A DNA stretch of 64,000 bases from positions 4,915,501 through 4,979,500 of the forward strand of contig NZ_CP062260.1 of the NCBI RefSeq assembly GCF_014863545.1, read 5' to 3'. Of the stretch, positions 51,045-59,124 are shown piece by piece (within the stretch, counting starts at the first letter, position 1; the number at the start of each line of letters is the position of its first letter). This DNA is from Paenibacillus sp. JNUCC32 (GTDB taxonomy: Bacteria; Bacillota; Bacilli; Paenibacillales; Paenibacillaceae). The position numbers were made by a program, and so were the translations under genes. The notes under the pieces were generated by a model. It did not search any database and was not told the DNA's origin. It worked only from the letters and a program-made list of their open reading frames with translations.

Positions 51045-52442
51045 TCATCGAATCGGCACCTCGAATGCCTGCTCCATAACGCCAGGGTAGCTGCTTAACG
51101 TAAACGTGAGCGGCTGCGGGTAATCCCCGGGTTTAAGGTGGATATACTGCGTGATGAGGCTTTTCCCGGTATCCGAAGAGGATCGGGACGAGGAACTGAG
51201 TCCACCTGCGTCCTCGTTAATTGTATGCTTGTTCCCTTCCCCGTCCACGAACTCCGGCTCAATCGATACGCTGCCCATATGCCGGTCAGCCCGCTCCTCG
51301 TATTCCAATGTCAGCGTATGCCCCGTGTACGCTCCGAACCGAAGATCGCCGTCCGGTGCACGAAGAATCTCCTTCTTATCCGTATCGACTACAAGTTTCA
51401 TCTCGGAGGGGTCCACCGCTTGGAATCCGCTCGCTTTCAGCGTGATTGATTCCGGATTCTCCAATATATTGCTGTCGAAGAAGTATGTCATGTCCCCTCC
51501 TCCCGCACCAGGCAAAAATGCGGAATCGCTGTTCAATCGGATCTGCTCGCCGTTCACCGCGGTTTCCAAATACACGTCCCATAAACCGGATACCTTCATC
51601 GTATTGGTCGAAGGGATGTTCGCTTTCAAGACGATGCCGGCAGGGGATAACACGGCTTCCTTCAAATAGAACCTTTGACTCTCAATCTGCAGCATTTTGT
51701 TGAGCGGAATCGTGCGGGTAAACTTTTGGACGGTCTCCATATCAACGGATACGTCGATATCGAGAACCTGCTCGCCCTCTGCCGAGGATTGATGCACCGT
51801 ATTCGTTGTATAAGGGGCGATGCTAAAAGATAACGTCATTTCTTCGGGCACGAATTGGTTCTCGCCCATATGAATATCCGATCGGGAACGGAATGTTTGG
51901 CCGGGCTTAATCTGGGTTCCACCCGACGACCCGATGCTATATGGCAGCGACTGGCTGGAGCCCTTACGCTTCATCTCGACCCGCTTTAGGTCCGCATGAT
52001 ACTCCGCATCGTTTTGGATCGTATAAAACACCTCCATCTGCTGGGAGCCGACAAGTATCCCGTTCAGCGTTATCGTATAATCCCCCCGGGTCACCGATTG
52101 ATTCACCGGCTGGATCATGCCGTGTTGGTTAGCCGTATTCAGCGTAATATCTTCTCCGAGATCAAACCCGGTCAATGGCGGGTACGGCCCTTGCGCCGCC
52201 ATTTGCTCCTTCGGCTCCACGATGCCTCCATCTCCGCCCCATACCACGAACAGCAGTGCGGCAGCTACAGTGGCGATCACGGAAGAAAAGGCAGCCATTC
52301 GCTTCCGGCTCCGCTGCATGCCCCGTCCTCTCCGCATTCCGCTTCGAACAGCCGCTTCCAATGCTTCATCGGACACAACCGCCGTGTAGATCTCCGCATC
52401 CCTATTCATCTCGTTCAGCATCCGCTCTTCCTTCTCATACAT
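51045..52442 (-). CDS. DUF4179 membrane anti-sigma factor
   Basis: A 465-residue membrane protein. The cytoplasmic N-terminus (about 1-50: EKEERMLNEMNRDAEIYTAVVSDEALEAAVRSGMRRGRG) is followed by one transmembrane helix (about 55-72, SSVIATVAAALLFVVWGG) and a large extracytoplasmic DUF4179-type domain. It contains no zinc-binding HxxxCxxC. The start at 52442 lies within the end of the sigma gene (8-bp overlap), preceded by GGAGGTGCC, so the pair is coupled. It most likely restrains the ECF factor encoded upstream. The C-terminus has a Ser-rich loop (GGLSSSSRSSSD). Confidence 0.82.
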   Translation of the reverse strand: MYEKEERMLNEMNRDAEIYTAVVSDEALEAAVRSGMRRGRGMQRSRKRMAAFSSVIATVAAALLFVVWGGDGGIVEPKEQMAAQGPYPPLTGFDLGEDITLNTANQHGMIQPVNQSVTRGDYTITLNGILVGSQQMEVFYTIQNDAEYHADLKRVEMKRKGSSQSLPYSIGSSGGTQIKPGQTFRSRSDIHMGENQFVPEEMTLSFSIAPYTTNTVHQSSAEGEQVLDIDVSVDMETVQKFTRTIPLNKMLQIESQRFYLKEAVLSPAGIVLKANIPSTNTMKVSGLWDVYLETAVNGEQIRLNSDSAFLPGAGGGDMTYFFDSNILENPESITLKASGFQAVDPSEMKLVVDTDKKEILRAPDGDLRFGAYTGHTLTLEYEERADRHMGSVSIEPEFVDGEGNKHTINEDAGGLSSSSRSSSDTGKSLITQYIHLKPGDYPQPLTFTLSSYPGVMEQAFEVPIR

Positions 52443-52965
52443 GGAATACGGCACCTCCTGGCTCGATTTTTTGCCGAAGCAGCTTTAATCCTTGATGCAG
52501 CCGGGTTTTGACCGTTCCCTCCGGTACATCGAGAATATGCGCGATATCGCTGATCGTCATGTCCTGGTAATATTTCAAGATCAGCACATGGCGATATTTG
52601 GGCTTCATGCGGCTCAGCGCGCGCTCCAGATCCAGCTTGCTGTCGCTGACCATCTCCGCAGCCGTCTCCCGGCTGCGCACTTCTTCTACGGGAAGCATGC
52701 GCTTTTTCCGTTTCTGTTCATCCACGCAGCAGTTAATCAATATCCGAATGAGCCAAGGGACGAACGCCTCCGGATGCTTCAGCTTCCGGCATTTCATCCA
52801 CGCCCGGCATACCGTCTCCTGCAATGCCTCCAAAGCGTCGCTCTCGTTATGCAGATAACTGTACGCAATTCCGTATAGGCGCCTCCGATACTCGGTGACG
52901 AGTGCATAGAACGCTTCCTCGTCTCCCCTGCATGCCGCAGCCGCCAGCTCTTTAGTTTCCAACAT
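52435..52965 (-). CDS. RNA polymerase ECF sigma factor
   Basis: A 176-residue sigma-70 family factor. Region 2 is FYALVTEYRRRLYGIAYSYLHNESDALEALQETVCRAWMKCRKLKHPEAFVPWLIRILINCCVDEQKRKKR (about 19-90). Region 4 is LSRMKPKYRHVLILKYYQDMTISDIAHILDVPEGTVKTRLHQGLKLLRQKI (about 116-167). It resembles SigV/SigM-type stress factors. The anti-sigma gene overlaps its end. This is the second such module in the window, not closely similar in sequence to the one at 1042. Confidence 0.92.
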   Translation of the reverse strand: MLETKELAAAACRGDEEAFYALVTEYRRRLYGIAYSYLHNESDALEALQETVCRAWMKCRKLKHPEAFVPWLIRILINCCVDEQKRKKRMLPVEEVRSRETAAEMVSDSKLDLERALSRMKPKYRHVLILKYYQDMTISDIAHILDVPEGTVKTRLHQGLKLLRQKIEPGGAVFHV

Positions 52966-53061
52966 CCGATATACCTTCCCCTCGTTCGACCTGCCTCGCT
53001 GTTTACTTCACTCTATATAAAGACTGCTAAGCCAATCAAACGGTTTTTTTATTTTTATGCA

Positions 53062-53085
53062 CAAAAAAAGCCCGCCCGGGCAAGG
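53062..53085 (-). terminator. Short GC-rich terminator
   Basis: GCCC/GGGC stem followed on the minus strand by seven T, just after the small leftward gene at 53108. Confidence 0.5.
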
Positions 53086-53107
53086 CAGACTTGTATGTCA
53101 GTCCCAA

Positions 53108-53299
53108 TTAACTTCGTCTTCTGCGTCCTTTAAAGAAATAATGGTATCCCAGATAACCGATGCCGCATAACAGCAGCATCAGAGCGGAGATCCAGATGAC
53201 AGGAAGCAGGTATGGCGTGTGCTGGCTGGCTACGTATAACAGAACTGCGGAGAAGGCATACATGACCATCAGAAGTACGATGCGTTTGAACATATCCAT
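53108..53299 (-). CDS. Small membrane protein, 63 residues
   Basis: Two hydrophobic helices (about 5-25 and 30-50) joined by SQHTPY, with a very basic tail KGRRRRS. I do not recognise the family. GAGGGG precedes ATG at 53299, and ATG at 53293 is an alternative. A terminator follows at 53062. Confidence 0.55.
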   Translation of the reverse strand: MDMFKRIVLLMVMYAFSAVLLYVASQHTPYLLPVIWISALMLLLCGIGYLGYHYFFKGRRRRS

Positions 53300-53459
53300 A
53301 TCGTCCGCCCCTCATCCTTCATCTAAACAACCTACATTTTTTTCCGTATATCTATCTTTATGGTAACGCAAACCGACGAAAATTGCACTCAAAATTTGGT
53401 AAATATATAAAAATTTTAGTGGTTCAAAGGCTCTATTCATGAAAATGTTAAAATCAGGC

Positions 53460-53503
53460 TTGCTAAAACTAATATCATTAGTTATTATACTAATAACATT
53501 AGT
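53460..53503 (+). promoter_or_regulatory. Promoter with twin ACTAATNNNATTAGT operators
   Basis: TTGCTA (53460-53465) and TATTAT (53483-53488) are 17 bp apart. Operator 1, AACTAATATCATTAGTT at 53467-53483, fills the spacer. Operator 2, ACTAATAACATTAGT at 53489-53503, follows the -10. Their centres are 21 bp apart, two helical turns. The TetR gene of this operon is the natural candidate ligand. Confidence 0.75.
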
Positions 53504-53527
53504 TTTAAGCGAAAGGGGTTCGGCTTT

Positions 53528-54247
53528 ATGTTAAAAACGACGATTGAACAGGTGACTCAAATTTCTTTTCTTCCTCGCCTTTTTCCGATCAATGTTTACC
53601 TAGTAGAAGAAAGCGATGGGGTTACCCTCATCGATGCGGGGATGTCATTTTCCCAAAAGGGAATCCTGCAGGCTGCGGCCGATATCGGAAAACCCATTAA
53701 ACGGATCGTGTTGACCCATGCCCACGGCGACCATGTCGGTGCGCTCGACGGATTAAAGAAGGAGCTTCCGAATGCCTCGGTCTGCATCTCGCGGCGCGAT
53801 GCGCTGCTGTTGAAAGGAAATGCCGAGCTTCAGCCCGGAGAGCCGCAAACGCCGATACGCGGGGATATCCCGAAGAACATTAGCACCGTTCCGGACGTTC
53901 TTCTGGAGGACGGGGACTCCATTGGTTCCCTCAAAGCCATCGCGACTCCAGGCCACACGCCGGGGCATATGGCGTTTCTCGATGAGCGCAGCGGCATCCT
54001 GATCGCCGGCGATGCTTGGCAGACGCGTGGCGGATTGGCCGTATCGGGCGTCATGAAACCATGGTTTCCGTTCCCTGCCATGGCCACCTGGAGCAAGGAG
54101 CAGGCCTTGGAAAGCGCCGGAGTGCTTACCGCGCTCAAGCCCGCCGTTCTGGCTGTCGGCCATGGACGGATGCTGAGAAATCCGGCGGGTGCCATGCAGC
54201 AGGCCGTTGCGGAAGCCGAATCATCGTTCAGGAGGAATGCACGATGA
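53528..54247 (+). CDS. MBL-fold metallo-hydrolase
   Basis: A 239-residue metallo-beta-lactamase-fold enzyme. The metal motif is LTHAHGDHVGALDGL (about residues 58-72), with a further His in ATPGHTPGHMAF, an Asp in LIAGDAW and a C-terminal His in LAVGHGRML. The substrate is unknown; thioester or lactone hydrolysis is common for the family. It is the first gene of an operon with a TetR regulator, whose start overlaps its stop by 4 bp. GAAAGGGG lies upstream of ATG at 53528. Confidence 0.92.
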   Translation: MLKTTIEQVTQISFLPRLFPINVYLVEESDGVTLIDAGMSFSQKGILQAAADIGKPIKRIVLTHAHGDHVGALDGLKKELPNASVCISRRDALLLKGNAELQPGEPQTPIRGDIPKNISTVPDVLLEDGDSIGSLKAIATPGHTPGHMAFLDERSGILIAGDAWQTRGGLAVSGVMKPWFPFPAMATWSKEQALESAGVLTALKPAVLAVGHGRMLRNPAGAMQQAVAEAESSFRRNAR

Positions 54248-54819
54248 GTCCAAGACCCGGCATCGATCGGCTTCAACTGCTTCAAACCGCTGCCGAATTA
54301 GCGGATCGGGAGGGACTTCACGCGGTGACCCTGGCTGCGCTTGCAGCCAAGCTGGGCGTTCGCTCCCCTTCCCTGTATAACCACGTAGACGGGCTTTCCG
54401 GTCTGCATGCAGCCCTGATGCGGCATGGTCTCCAGACGCTCCATGACCAACTGCTGAAGGCTGTCGCCGGCCGGTCGGGCGAAGATGCCCTGCGCCTTGT
54501 ATGCCTTACTTATGTCAACTTTGCTCGAACACACCCCGGATTGTACGAAGCCGCATTGCAGCCTGTCCGTCCCGAAGAACAGGAGACGCAGCGAGTAGGG
54601 AATCAGATTGTCGAGCTGCTGCTTCAAATCCTGGCCCCTTACCAGCTCAGCGAGGCGGAAGCGTTGCATGCCGTACGGACCCTTCGCAGTCTATGCCACG
54701 GTTTCTCTTCCCTGGAACGCGCGGGCCAATTCGCCATGGATCTGAGTGTTGACGACAGCCTGGATTTCATGATCCGGAGTTTCGTCACCGGGCTACATCT
54801 TCAAGACGGACGGCGCTAG
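54244..54819 (+). CDS. TetR/AcrR family transcriptional regulator
   Basis: A 191-residue repressor. The HTH is LLQTAAELADREGLHAVTLAALAAKLGVRSPSLYNHVDGLSGLHAALM (about 10-58), followed by a TetR_C_33/WHG-type domain (HPGLYEAALQPV...LRSLCHGFSSLERAGQF). AGGAGGAATGCACG precedes ATG at 54244, which overlaps the hydrolase stop. It probably represses its own operon through the twin palindromes at 53467 and 53489. Confidence 0.93.
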   Translation: MSPRPGIDRLQLLQTAAELADREGLHAVTLAALAAKLGVRSPSLYNHVDGLSGLHAALMRHGLQTLHDQLLKAVAGRSGEDALRLVCLTYVNFARTHPGLYEAALQPVRPEEQETQRVGNQIVELLLQILAPYQLSEAEALHAVRTLRSLCHGFSSLERAGQFAMDLSVDDSLDFMIRSFVTGLHLQDGRR

Positions 54820-54870
54820 AAGGGCCGTACCTCCTGCGCCTGCCTGATTTTGCCTGGCATCAGAATGTGC

Positions 54871-54880
54871 TATAATCATA
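54871..54880 (+). promoter_or_regulatory. Extended -10 promoter of ccdC
   Basis: TGCTATAAT gives an extended -10 about 50 bp upstream of the ccdC GTG. The upstream TTGCCT is at a shorter than ideal distance (15 bp). Confidence 0.5.
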
Positions 54881-54928
54881 AGGCAGCACATTGTGATGTC
54901 ATTTTATTTATGGAAAGAGGTCTGAATT

Positions 54929-55420
54929 GTGGTTAATTTCGATTCCCCAATTCTTCAGATAGGCTCTACGATCGCGATGCTGGTTATGGCGCTGGCCGTT
55001 ATTTTCATTCGAATGAAGGCGAGCAACCGCCCCGTAACCGTCAAGAAGATTATCATCCCTCCCGTAGCGATGAGCACCGGATTCCTGATGTTCGTTGAGC
55101 CGCAGGTACGCATCCCTTTATGGTGGGCGGGAATCGCCTTTTTGGTAGGCTGGTTCATCTTCTCGTACCCACTGATCCGCAGCACCAAATTCGAGAAGGT
55201 CGACGGCCAGATCTTCATGCAGAGATCGAAAAGCTTCGTGTACATTCTGCTTGGCCTGCTGGCTGTCAGGCTCCTGCTCCATGGATATATTGAACAGCAT
55301 ATTTCCATCCCGCAGACCGCGGCGCTGTTCTTCATGCTGGCTTACGGCATGATTGTCCATTGGCGCATTTCGATGTACCGCCAGTATCAGCAGTTCATGA
55401 CGCCGGAGGCGGCGATATAA
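54929..55420 (+). CDS. ccdC: CcdC family membrane protein (DUF1453)
   Basis: A 163-residue membrane protein with five hydrophobic helices. Blocks IFIRMKASNRPVTVKKIIIPPVAMSTGFLMF, FLVGWFIFSYPLIRSTKFE, GQIFMQRSKSFVYILLGLLAVRLLLHGYIEQHISIPQTAALFFMLAYGMI and WRISMY match CcdC, encoded with cytochrome c biogenesis genes in Bacillus, although CcdC itself is dispensable there. No ccdA or ccdB is adjacent here. GTG at 54929 follows AAAGAGG. Confidence 0.9.
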   Translation: MVNFDSPILQIGSTIAMLVMALAVIFIRMKASNRPVTVKKIIIPPVAMSTGFLMFVEPQVRIPLWWAGIAFLVGWFIFSYPLIRSTKFEKVDGQIFMQRSKSFVYILLGLLAVRLLLHGYIEQHISIPQTAALFFMLAYGMIVHWRISMYRQYQQFMTPEAAI

Positions 55421-55463
55421 GCGGTCACGTTCCATCGTAACCAGTCATGAAACTTAGTTAAAC

Positions 55464-55576
55464 GCAAAAAGAAGAGTGCCGAAAATCACGCCATCCGGGA
55501 GGCAATTGCCCTTCCAGCCGCAAAGCTCCCTCCGAGGAGACTTGCGAAGTCGTGAAATCGACACTCTTTTATTTTT
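55464..55576. ncRNA. Three-way-junction element between convergent genes (terminator or structured RNA)
   Basis: P1 pairs AAGAGTG-CGA-CACG (55472-55490) with CGTG-TCG-CACTCTT (55551-55568). P2 is the hairpin GGGAGGC...GCCCTTCC (55497-55515). P3 is CGCAA-CTCC...GGAG-TTGCG (55519-55546). All three stems are continuous except for small internal loops, and both ends carry A/T runs. It may serve simply as an elaborate bidirectional terminator, or be a conserved RNA or repeat. Confidence 0.6.
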
Positions 55577-55590
55577 TGTATGTCAAAGGA

Positions 55591-56604
55591 TCAGCTTTGT
55601 TCTTCGCTTACCTTCACCAGCTGTTTCCCGAGATTTTCTCCGGAGAACAGCCCCAGAAACGCCTCAATCGTCTTGTCGAAGCCGTCGACGATATTCTCGG
55701 TGTACTGAATCTTGCCATCCCTTAGCCATTCGGCCAGCTCCTGCAGCGCCTCATTGTACCTGCTGGCGTAATCGCCGACCAGAAAGCCCTTCATCAGAGC
55801 CGTATTGGTCAGCAGCAGGCTCTGGATTCTTGGGCCCGTATCCGGCTTCTCCAGGTTATAGAGCGCGATTTGGCCGCAAATCGGGATCCGCGCATTTTTG
55901 TTGATCAGGCGCAGAACCGCATCCGACACCTCGCCGCCGACATTGTCAAAATAGACGTCAACCCCGCCCGGACAAGCTTCCGCCAAAGCCGAAGCCACAT
56001 CTTCGGTCCGGTAATTGATCGCAACGTCAAAGCCGAGCTTCCCGGTCAGGTATCCGGTCTTTTCGTCAGAACCGGCAATACCGACCACCCGGGCTCCCTT
56101 GATCTTGGCAATCTGCCCGACAATCATGCCAACGGCGCCAGCGGCGCCCGATACAACCACCGTCTCCCCTTCCTTCGGCTGACCGATATCCAGGAGTCCG
56201 AAATAAGCCGTCAAACCGGTCATCCCCAACACGCCCAGCGCGGTCGAGACGGGTGCCAGATCCGGGTTGACCTTGCGCAGCGTCCCGGTGCGTACGGCGG
56301 CAAAGCGCTGCCAGCCCCAGGTGCCTGCAACAAAATCGCCCTCCCGATAGGTCGGATCCGTCGATTCCATGACCTGCCCTACTGCGCCTCCGGCGATAAC
56401 CTGCCCTACCTCATATGGCTTGGCATAACTCTTGGCATCGCTCATTCTGCCCCTCATATACGGGTCTACCGATAAATACACGGTCCGTACAAGGACTTCT
56501 CCGGCTTGAGGTACGGGCAAAGGCTGCTCCTCAAACGTAAAATCCGACTCCTCCGGCATGCCTTGCGGCCGCTTGGCTAGTAAAATTCGTTCATTCACGG
56601 ACAT
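55591..56604 (-). CDS. NADP-dependent oxidoreductase (CurA/leukotriene B4 dehydrogenase-like MDR)
   Basis: A 337-residue zinc-free medium-chain reductase. It begins VNERILLAKRPQGMPEESDFTFEEQPLP and has the VDPYMRGRMSD motif, the NADPH-binding VVSGAAGAVGMIVGQIAKIKGARVVGIAGSDEK and GGVDVYFDNVGGEVSDAVLRLI, all diagnostic of the YfmJ/YncB/PTGR family that reduces enone double bonds. Members detoxify reactive carbonyls. AAAAGGAGGGTACTCAG precedes ATG at 56604. Confidence 0.93.
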   Translation of the reverse strand: MSVNERILLAKRPQGMPEESDFTFEEQPLPVPQAGEVLVRTVYLSVDPYMRGRMSDAKSYAKPYEVGQVIAGGAVGQVMESTDPTYREGDFVAGTWGWQRFAAVRTGTLRKVNPDLAPVSTALGVLGMTGLTAYFGLLDIGQPKEGETVVVSGAAGAVGMIVGQIAKIKGARVVGIAGSDEKTGYLTGKLGFDVAINYRTEDVASALAEACPGGVDVYFDNVGGEVSDAVLRLINKNARIPICGQIALYNLEKPDTGPRIQSLLLTNTALMKGFLVGDYASRYNEALQELAEWLRDGKIQYTENIVDGFDKTIEAFLGLFSGENLGKQLVKVSEEQS

Positions 56605-56701
56605 CTGAGTACCCTCCTTTTAGTAAAGCCGTCATCTTATCTTTACCCATTTTGTCCGTTTACCAATTTCCTAGCCTTTGCCGAAGCCCGTCCTTCATCC
56701 C

Positions 56702-56962
56702 CTACCTGCTCTTTACGAGCAAATTAACGGCATCCTGCACAAGCTTCTCCGTATCCTCGCCGTTCGCTTCGGCCTTGCGCACGCAGTCCACCAGATTGGA
56801 GCTTACGACAACGCCAATGGTCCGGTCGATTGCCGTACGCGAAGCGGATAATTGCGTGATGACCTCCCTGCAGTCCTTGTTTTCCTCCATCATCTTCAAA
56901 ATGCCGCGAAGCTGTCCTTCAATCCGCTTGATCCGGTTTTTCATCTGATCGTCGTATTGCAT
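56702..56962 (-). CDS. CsoR/RcnR-family regulator, CstR-like
   Basis: An 86-residue four-helix DUF156 repressor, YDDQMKNRIKRIEGQLRGIL at the N-terminus. Cys31 (NKDCREV) and Cys60 (NLVDCV) are conserved, but the copper-binding His of CsoR, four residues before the second Cys, is Asn56. This Cys31/Cys60 pattern without His is that of CstR persulfide sensors, so reactive-sulfur sensing is more likely than copper sensing. AGGAGGACAACATAT precedes ATG at 56960-56962. No rhodanese or copper gene is adjacent. Confidence 0.88.
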   Translation of the reverse strand: MQYDDQMKNRIKRIEGQLRGILKMMEENKDCREVITQLSASRTAIDRTIGVVVSSNLVDCVRKAEANGEDTEKLVQDAVNLLVKSR

Positions 56963-57232
56963 ATATGTTGTCCTCCTCATTGCGTATCTGCTTGTCAGGC
57001 TTGCCCTTATCCCTTTATTATACAACAAACGCCGGCTCTTTCCTCTTGACTGCCCCTCCCGGCAAGATCTCGCTAAAGAACCTGGTCGTTCCGGCTTCGA
57101 TGCAGCACGGAGATCTGCCGCTTGTACTTAGGGCTTGAATACGCTCAGAACGCGTGGTATATTTTTAATCAGCTAATGAATTCATAAGCAACCCGATTCA
57201 AACCTCATAATTTAAAGGCAATGTTATCTTAC

Positions 57233-57278
57233 AAAGGTACAACCTCGGCTATTCATAGTCCTGGCTGTGCCTTTTTTT
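57233..57278 (+). terminator. Terminator-like hairpin in the leader of the neopullulanase gene
   Basis: AAAGGTACA (57233-57241) pairs with TGTGCCTTT (57266-57274) including one G-T pair, followed by a T-run, 15 bp before the AAGGAGG of the next gene. An upstream AAAGGCA (57214-57220) can pair with the same 3' arm. This could be an attenuator. Confidence 0.45.
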
Positions 57279-57305
57279 ATTTTACTATTTAAGGAGGAAT
57301 TATCG

Positions 57306-59054
57306 ATGTTTCTGGAAGCCATCTATCACCGCCCGCGCAAAAACTGGTCCTACGCTTATAACGGCACGACCATCCATCTCAGAATCCGCACCAAAAAGGA
57401 CGACCTTACCGAAGTGTATGCCCTTGCAGGCGACAAGTACCTGTGGGATCAAACGATGGAATACATTCCGATGACCAAGCTGTCCTCGGATGAGATGTTT
57501 GACTATTGGGAGTGTGAAGCAACTCCTCCATACCGCCGCTTGAAATACGGCTTCCTGCTGCAGCAGGGCGACGAGAAGCGCTGGATGACCGAATATGATT
57601 TCCTGACGGAGCCGCCGGCCAATCCGGACCGCCTGTTCGAGTACCCGTTCATCAATCCGGATGACGTTTTTCATCCGCCGGCATGGGTCAAAGACGCGAT
57701 TTTCTATCAAATCTTCCCGGAACGCTTCGCGAACGGGGACACGAGCAATGACCCGGAAGGCGCCTTGCCTTGGGGCAGTGCCGAACCGACGCCGAAGAAC
57801 TTCTTCGGCGGTGACCTTCAAGGGGTTATCGACCATCTCGACCATTTAAGCGAGCTCGGCGTCAATGCGATTTATTTCACGCCGCTGTTCACGGCAACGA
57901 CAAACCATAAATACGATACCGAAGACTATATGGAAATCGATCCGCAGTTCGGCGACAAGGACACGCTGAAGAAACTCGTTGATCTGTGCCACGCGCGCGG
58001 AATCCGCGTTCTGCTGGATGCGGTCTTCAATCATTCCGGCAGAACGTTTGCCCCGTTCGTCGACGTGCAGAAGAACGGTTTGAACTCCAAATACAAGGAT
58101 TGGTTCTACGTTCGCTCCCTGCCGCTGGAAGTGGTGGATGGCATTCCGACCTACGATACGTTTGCGTTCGAGCCGCTGATGCCGAAGCTGAATACGGAGA
58201 ATCCGGAAGTCCGGGCTTATCTGCTCAAGGCTGCGGAGTACTGGATCAAGGAAACGGGCATCGACGGCTGGCGCCTGGATGTAGCCAACGAGGTGGGACA
58301 CAGCTTCTGGCGCGAATTCCGCCAAGTCGTAAAAAAAGCCAACCCGGATGCTTACATCCTTGGCGAAGTGTGGCATGAATCCTCCATCTGGCTGGAAGGC
58401 GACCAGTTCGACGCCGTCATGAACTACCCGTTCACGAATGCCGTACTGGATTTCTTCATCAACCGTACCGCCGATGCCGAGAAGTTCTCGTTCATGCTCG
58501 GCAAGCAGCTTGCCGGCTATCCAAGACAGGCCAGCGAAGTGATGTTCAACCTGCTGGACAGCCATGACACCGCAAGACTGTTAACGCAGGCGAACGGCGA
58601 CAAACGCCTGATGAAGCTGGCCGCCATGTTCCAGTTCACGTACTTCGGCACGCCTTGCATCTATTACGGCGACGAAATCGGCATGGACGGCGGGCACGAT
58701 CCGGGCTGCCGCAAATGCATGGAGTGGGACGAGTCGAAACACGACAAAGACCTCTTCCATTTCTACCAAACGCTCATTAAGCTCCGCAAAGAGCATTCCG
58801 CTCTCCGCACGGGAACCTTCAAATTTTTGAAGGCCGAGAAGAACGGGGGCAAAATCGCTTACCTGCGCGAGGACGACAATGAAACGATCCTCATTGCCGT
58901 CAACAACGACAAGGCGGGCAACACGATGACCCTCCCTGTGCTGGACCGCCAGTGGACGAACCTGTGGAACGGCGAAGGCCTCAGCGCGAAGCAAGGCCAG
59001 CTGACCGTGAAGCTGCCTGCTTACGGCTTTACGATCTTGAAAGCCGGGCAATAA
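57306..59054 (+). CDS. Neopullulanase / cyclomaltodextrinase-type alpha-glycosidase, GH13_20
   Basis: A 582-residue cytoplasmic enzyme. The N-terminal CBM34-like domain (about 1-120: FLEAIYHRPRKNWSYAYNGTTIHLRIRTKKDDL) is followed by the GH13 barrel: GVNAIYFTPLF, DAVFNHSGR (region I), GWRLDVANEV (nucleophile Asp), LGEVWHES (acid/base Glu) and NLLDSHDTARL (third Asp). It hydrolyses cyclodextrins, pullulan and maltooligosaccharides. AAGGAGGAATTATCG precedes ATG at 57306. It is monocistronic, behind a terminator-like leader. Confidence 0.94.
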   Translation: MFLEAIYHRPRKNWSYAYNGTTIHLRIRTKKDDLTEVYALAGDKYLWDQTMEYIPMTKLSSDEMFDYWECEATPPYRRLKYGFLLQQGDEKRWMTEYDFLTEPPANPDRLFEYPFINPDDVFHPPAWVKDAIFYQIFPERFANGDTSNDPEGALPWGSAEPTPKNFFGGDLQGVIDHLDHLSELGVNAIYFTPLFTATTNHKYDTEDYMEIDPQFGDKDTLKKLVDLCHARGIRVLLDAVFNHSGRTFAPFVDVQKNGLNSKYKDWFYVRSLPLEVVDGIPTYDTFAFEPLMPKLNTENPEVRAYLLKAAEYWIKETGIDGWRLDVANEVGHSFWREFRQVVKKANPDAYILGEVWHESSIWLEGDQFDAVMNYPFTNAVLDFFINRTADAEKFSFMLGKQLAGYPRQASEVMFNLLDSHDTARLLTQANGDKRLMKLAAMFQFTYFGTPCIYYGDEIGMDGGHDPGCRKCMEWDESKHDKDLFHFYQTLIKLRKEHSALRTGTFKFLKAEKNGGKIAYLREDDNETILIAVNNDKAGNTMTLPVLDRQWTNLWNGEGLSAKQGQLTVKLPAYGFTILKAGQ

Positions 59055-59057
59055 ACA

Positions 59058-59124
59058 CGAAACTCCCTTTGAATGCCATCGAGCCCGAGTATGCGGGCCG
59101 GCAGTCGAAGGGAGTCTTTTTTAT
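59058..59124. terminator. Terminator between convergent genes
   Basis: ACTCCCTT and AAGGGAGT form the outer stem, with TGCC/GGCA and GCCCG/CGGGC inside, and T-rich sequence after it. Confidence 0.8.
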
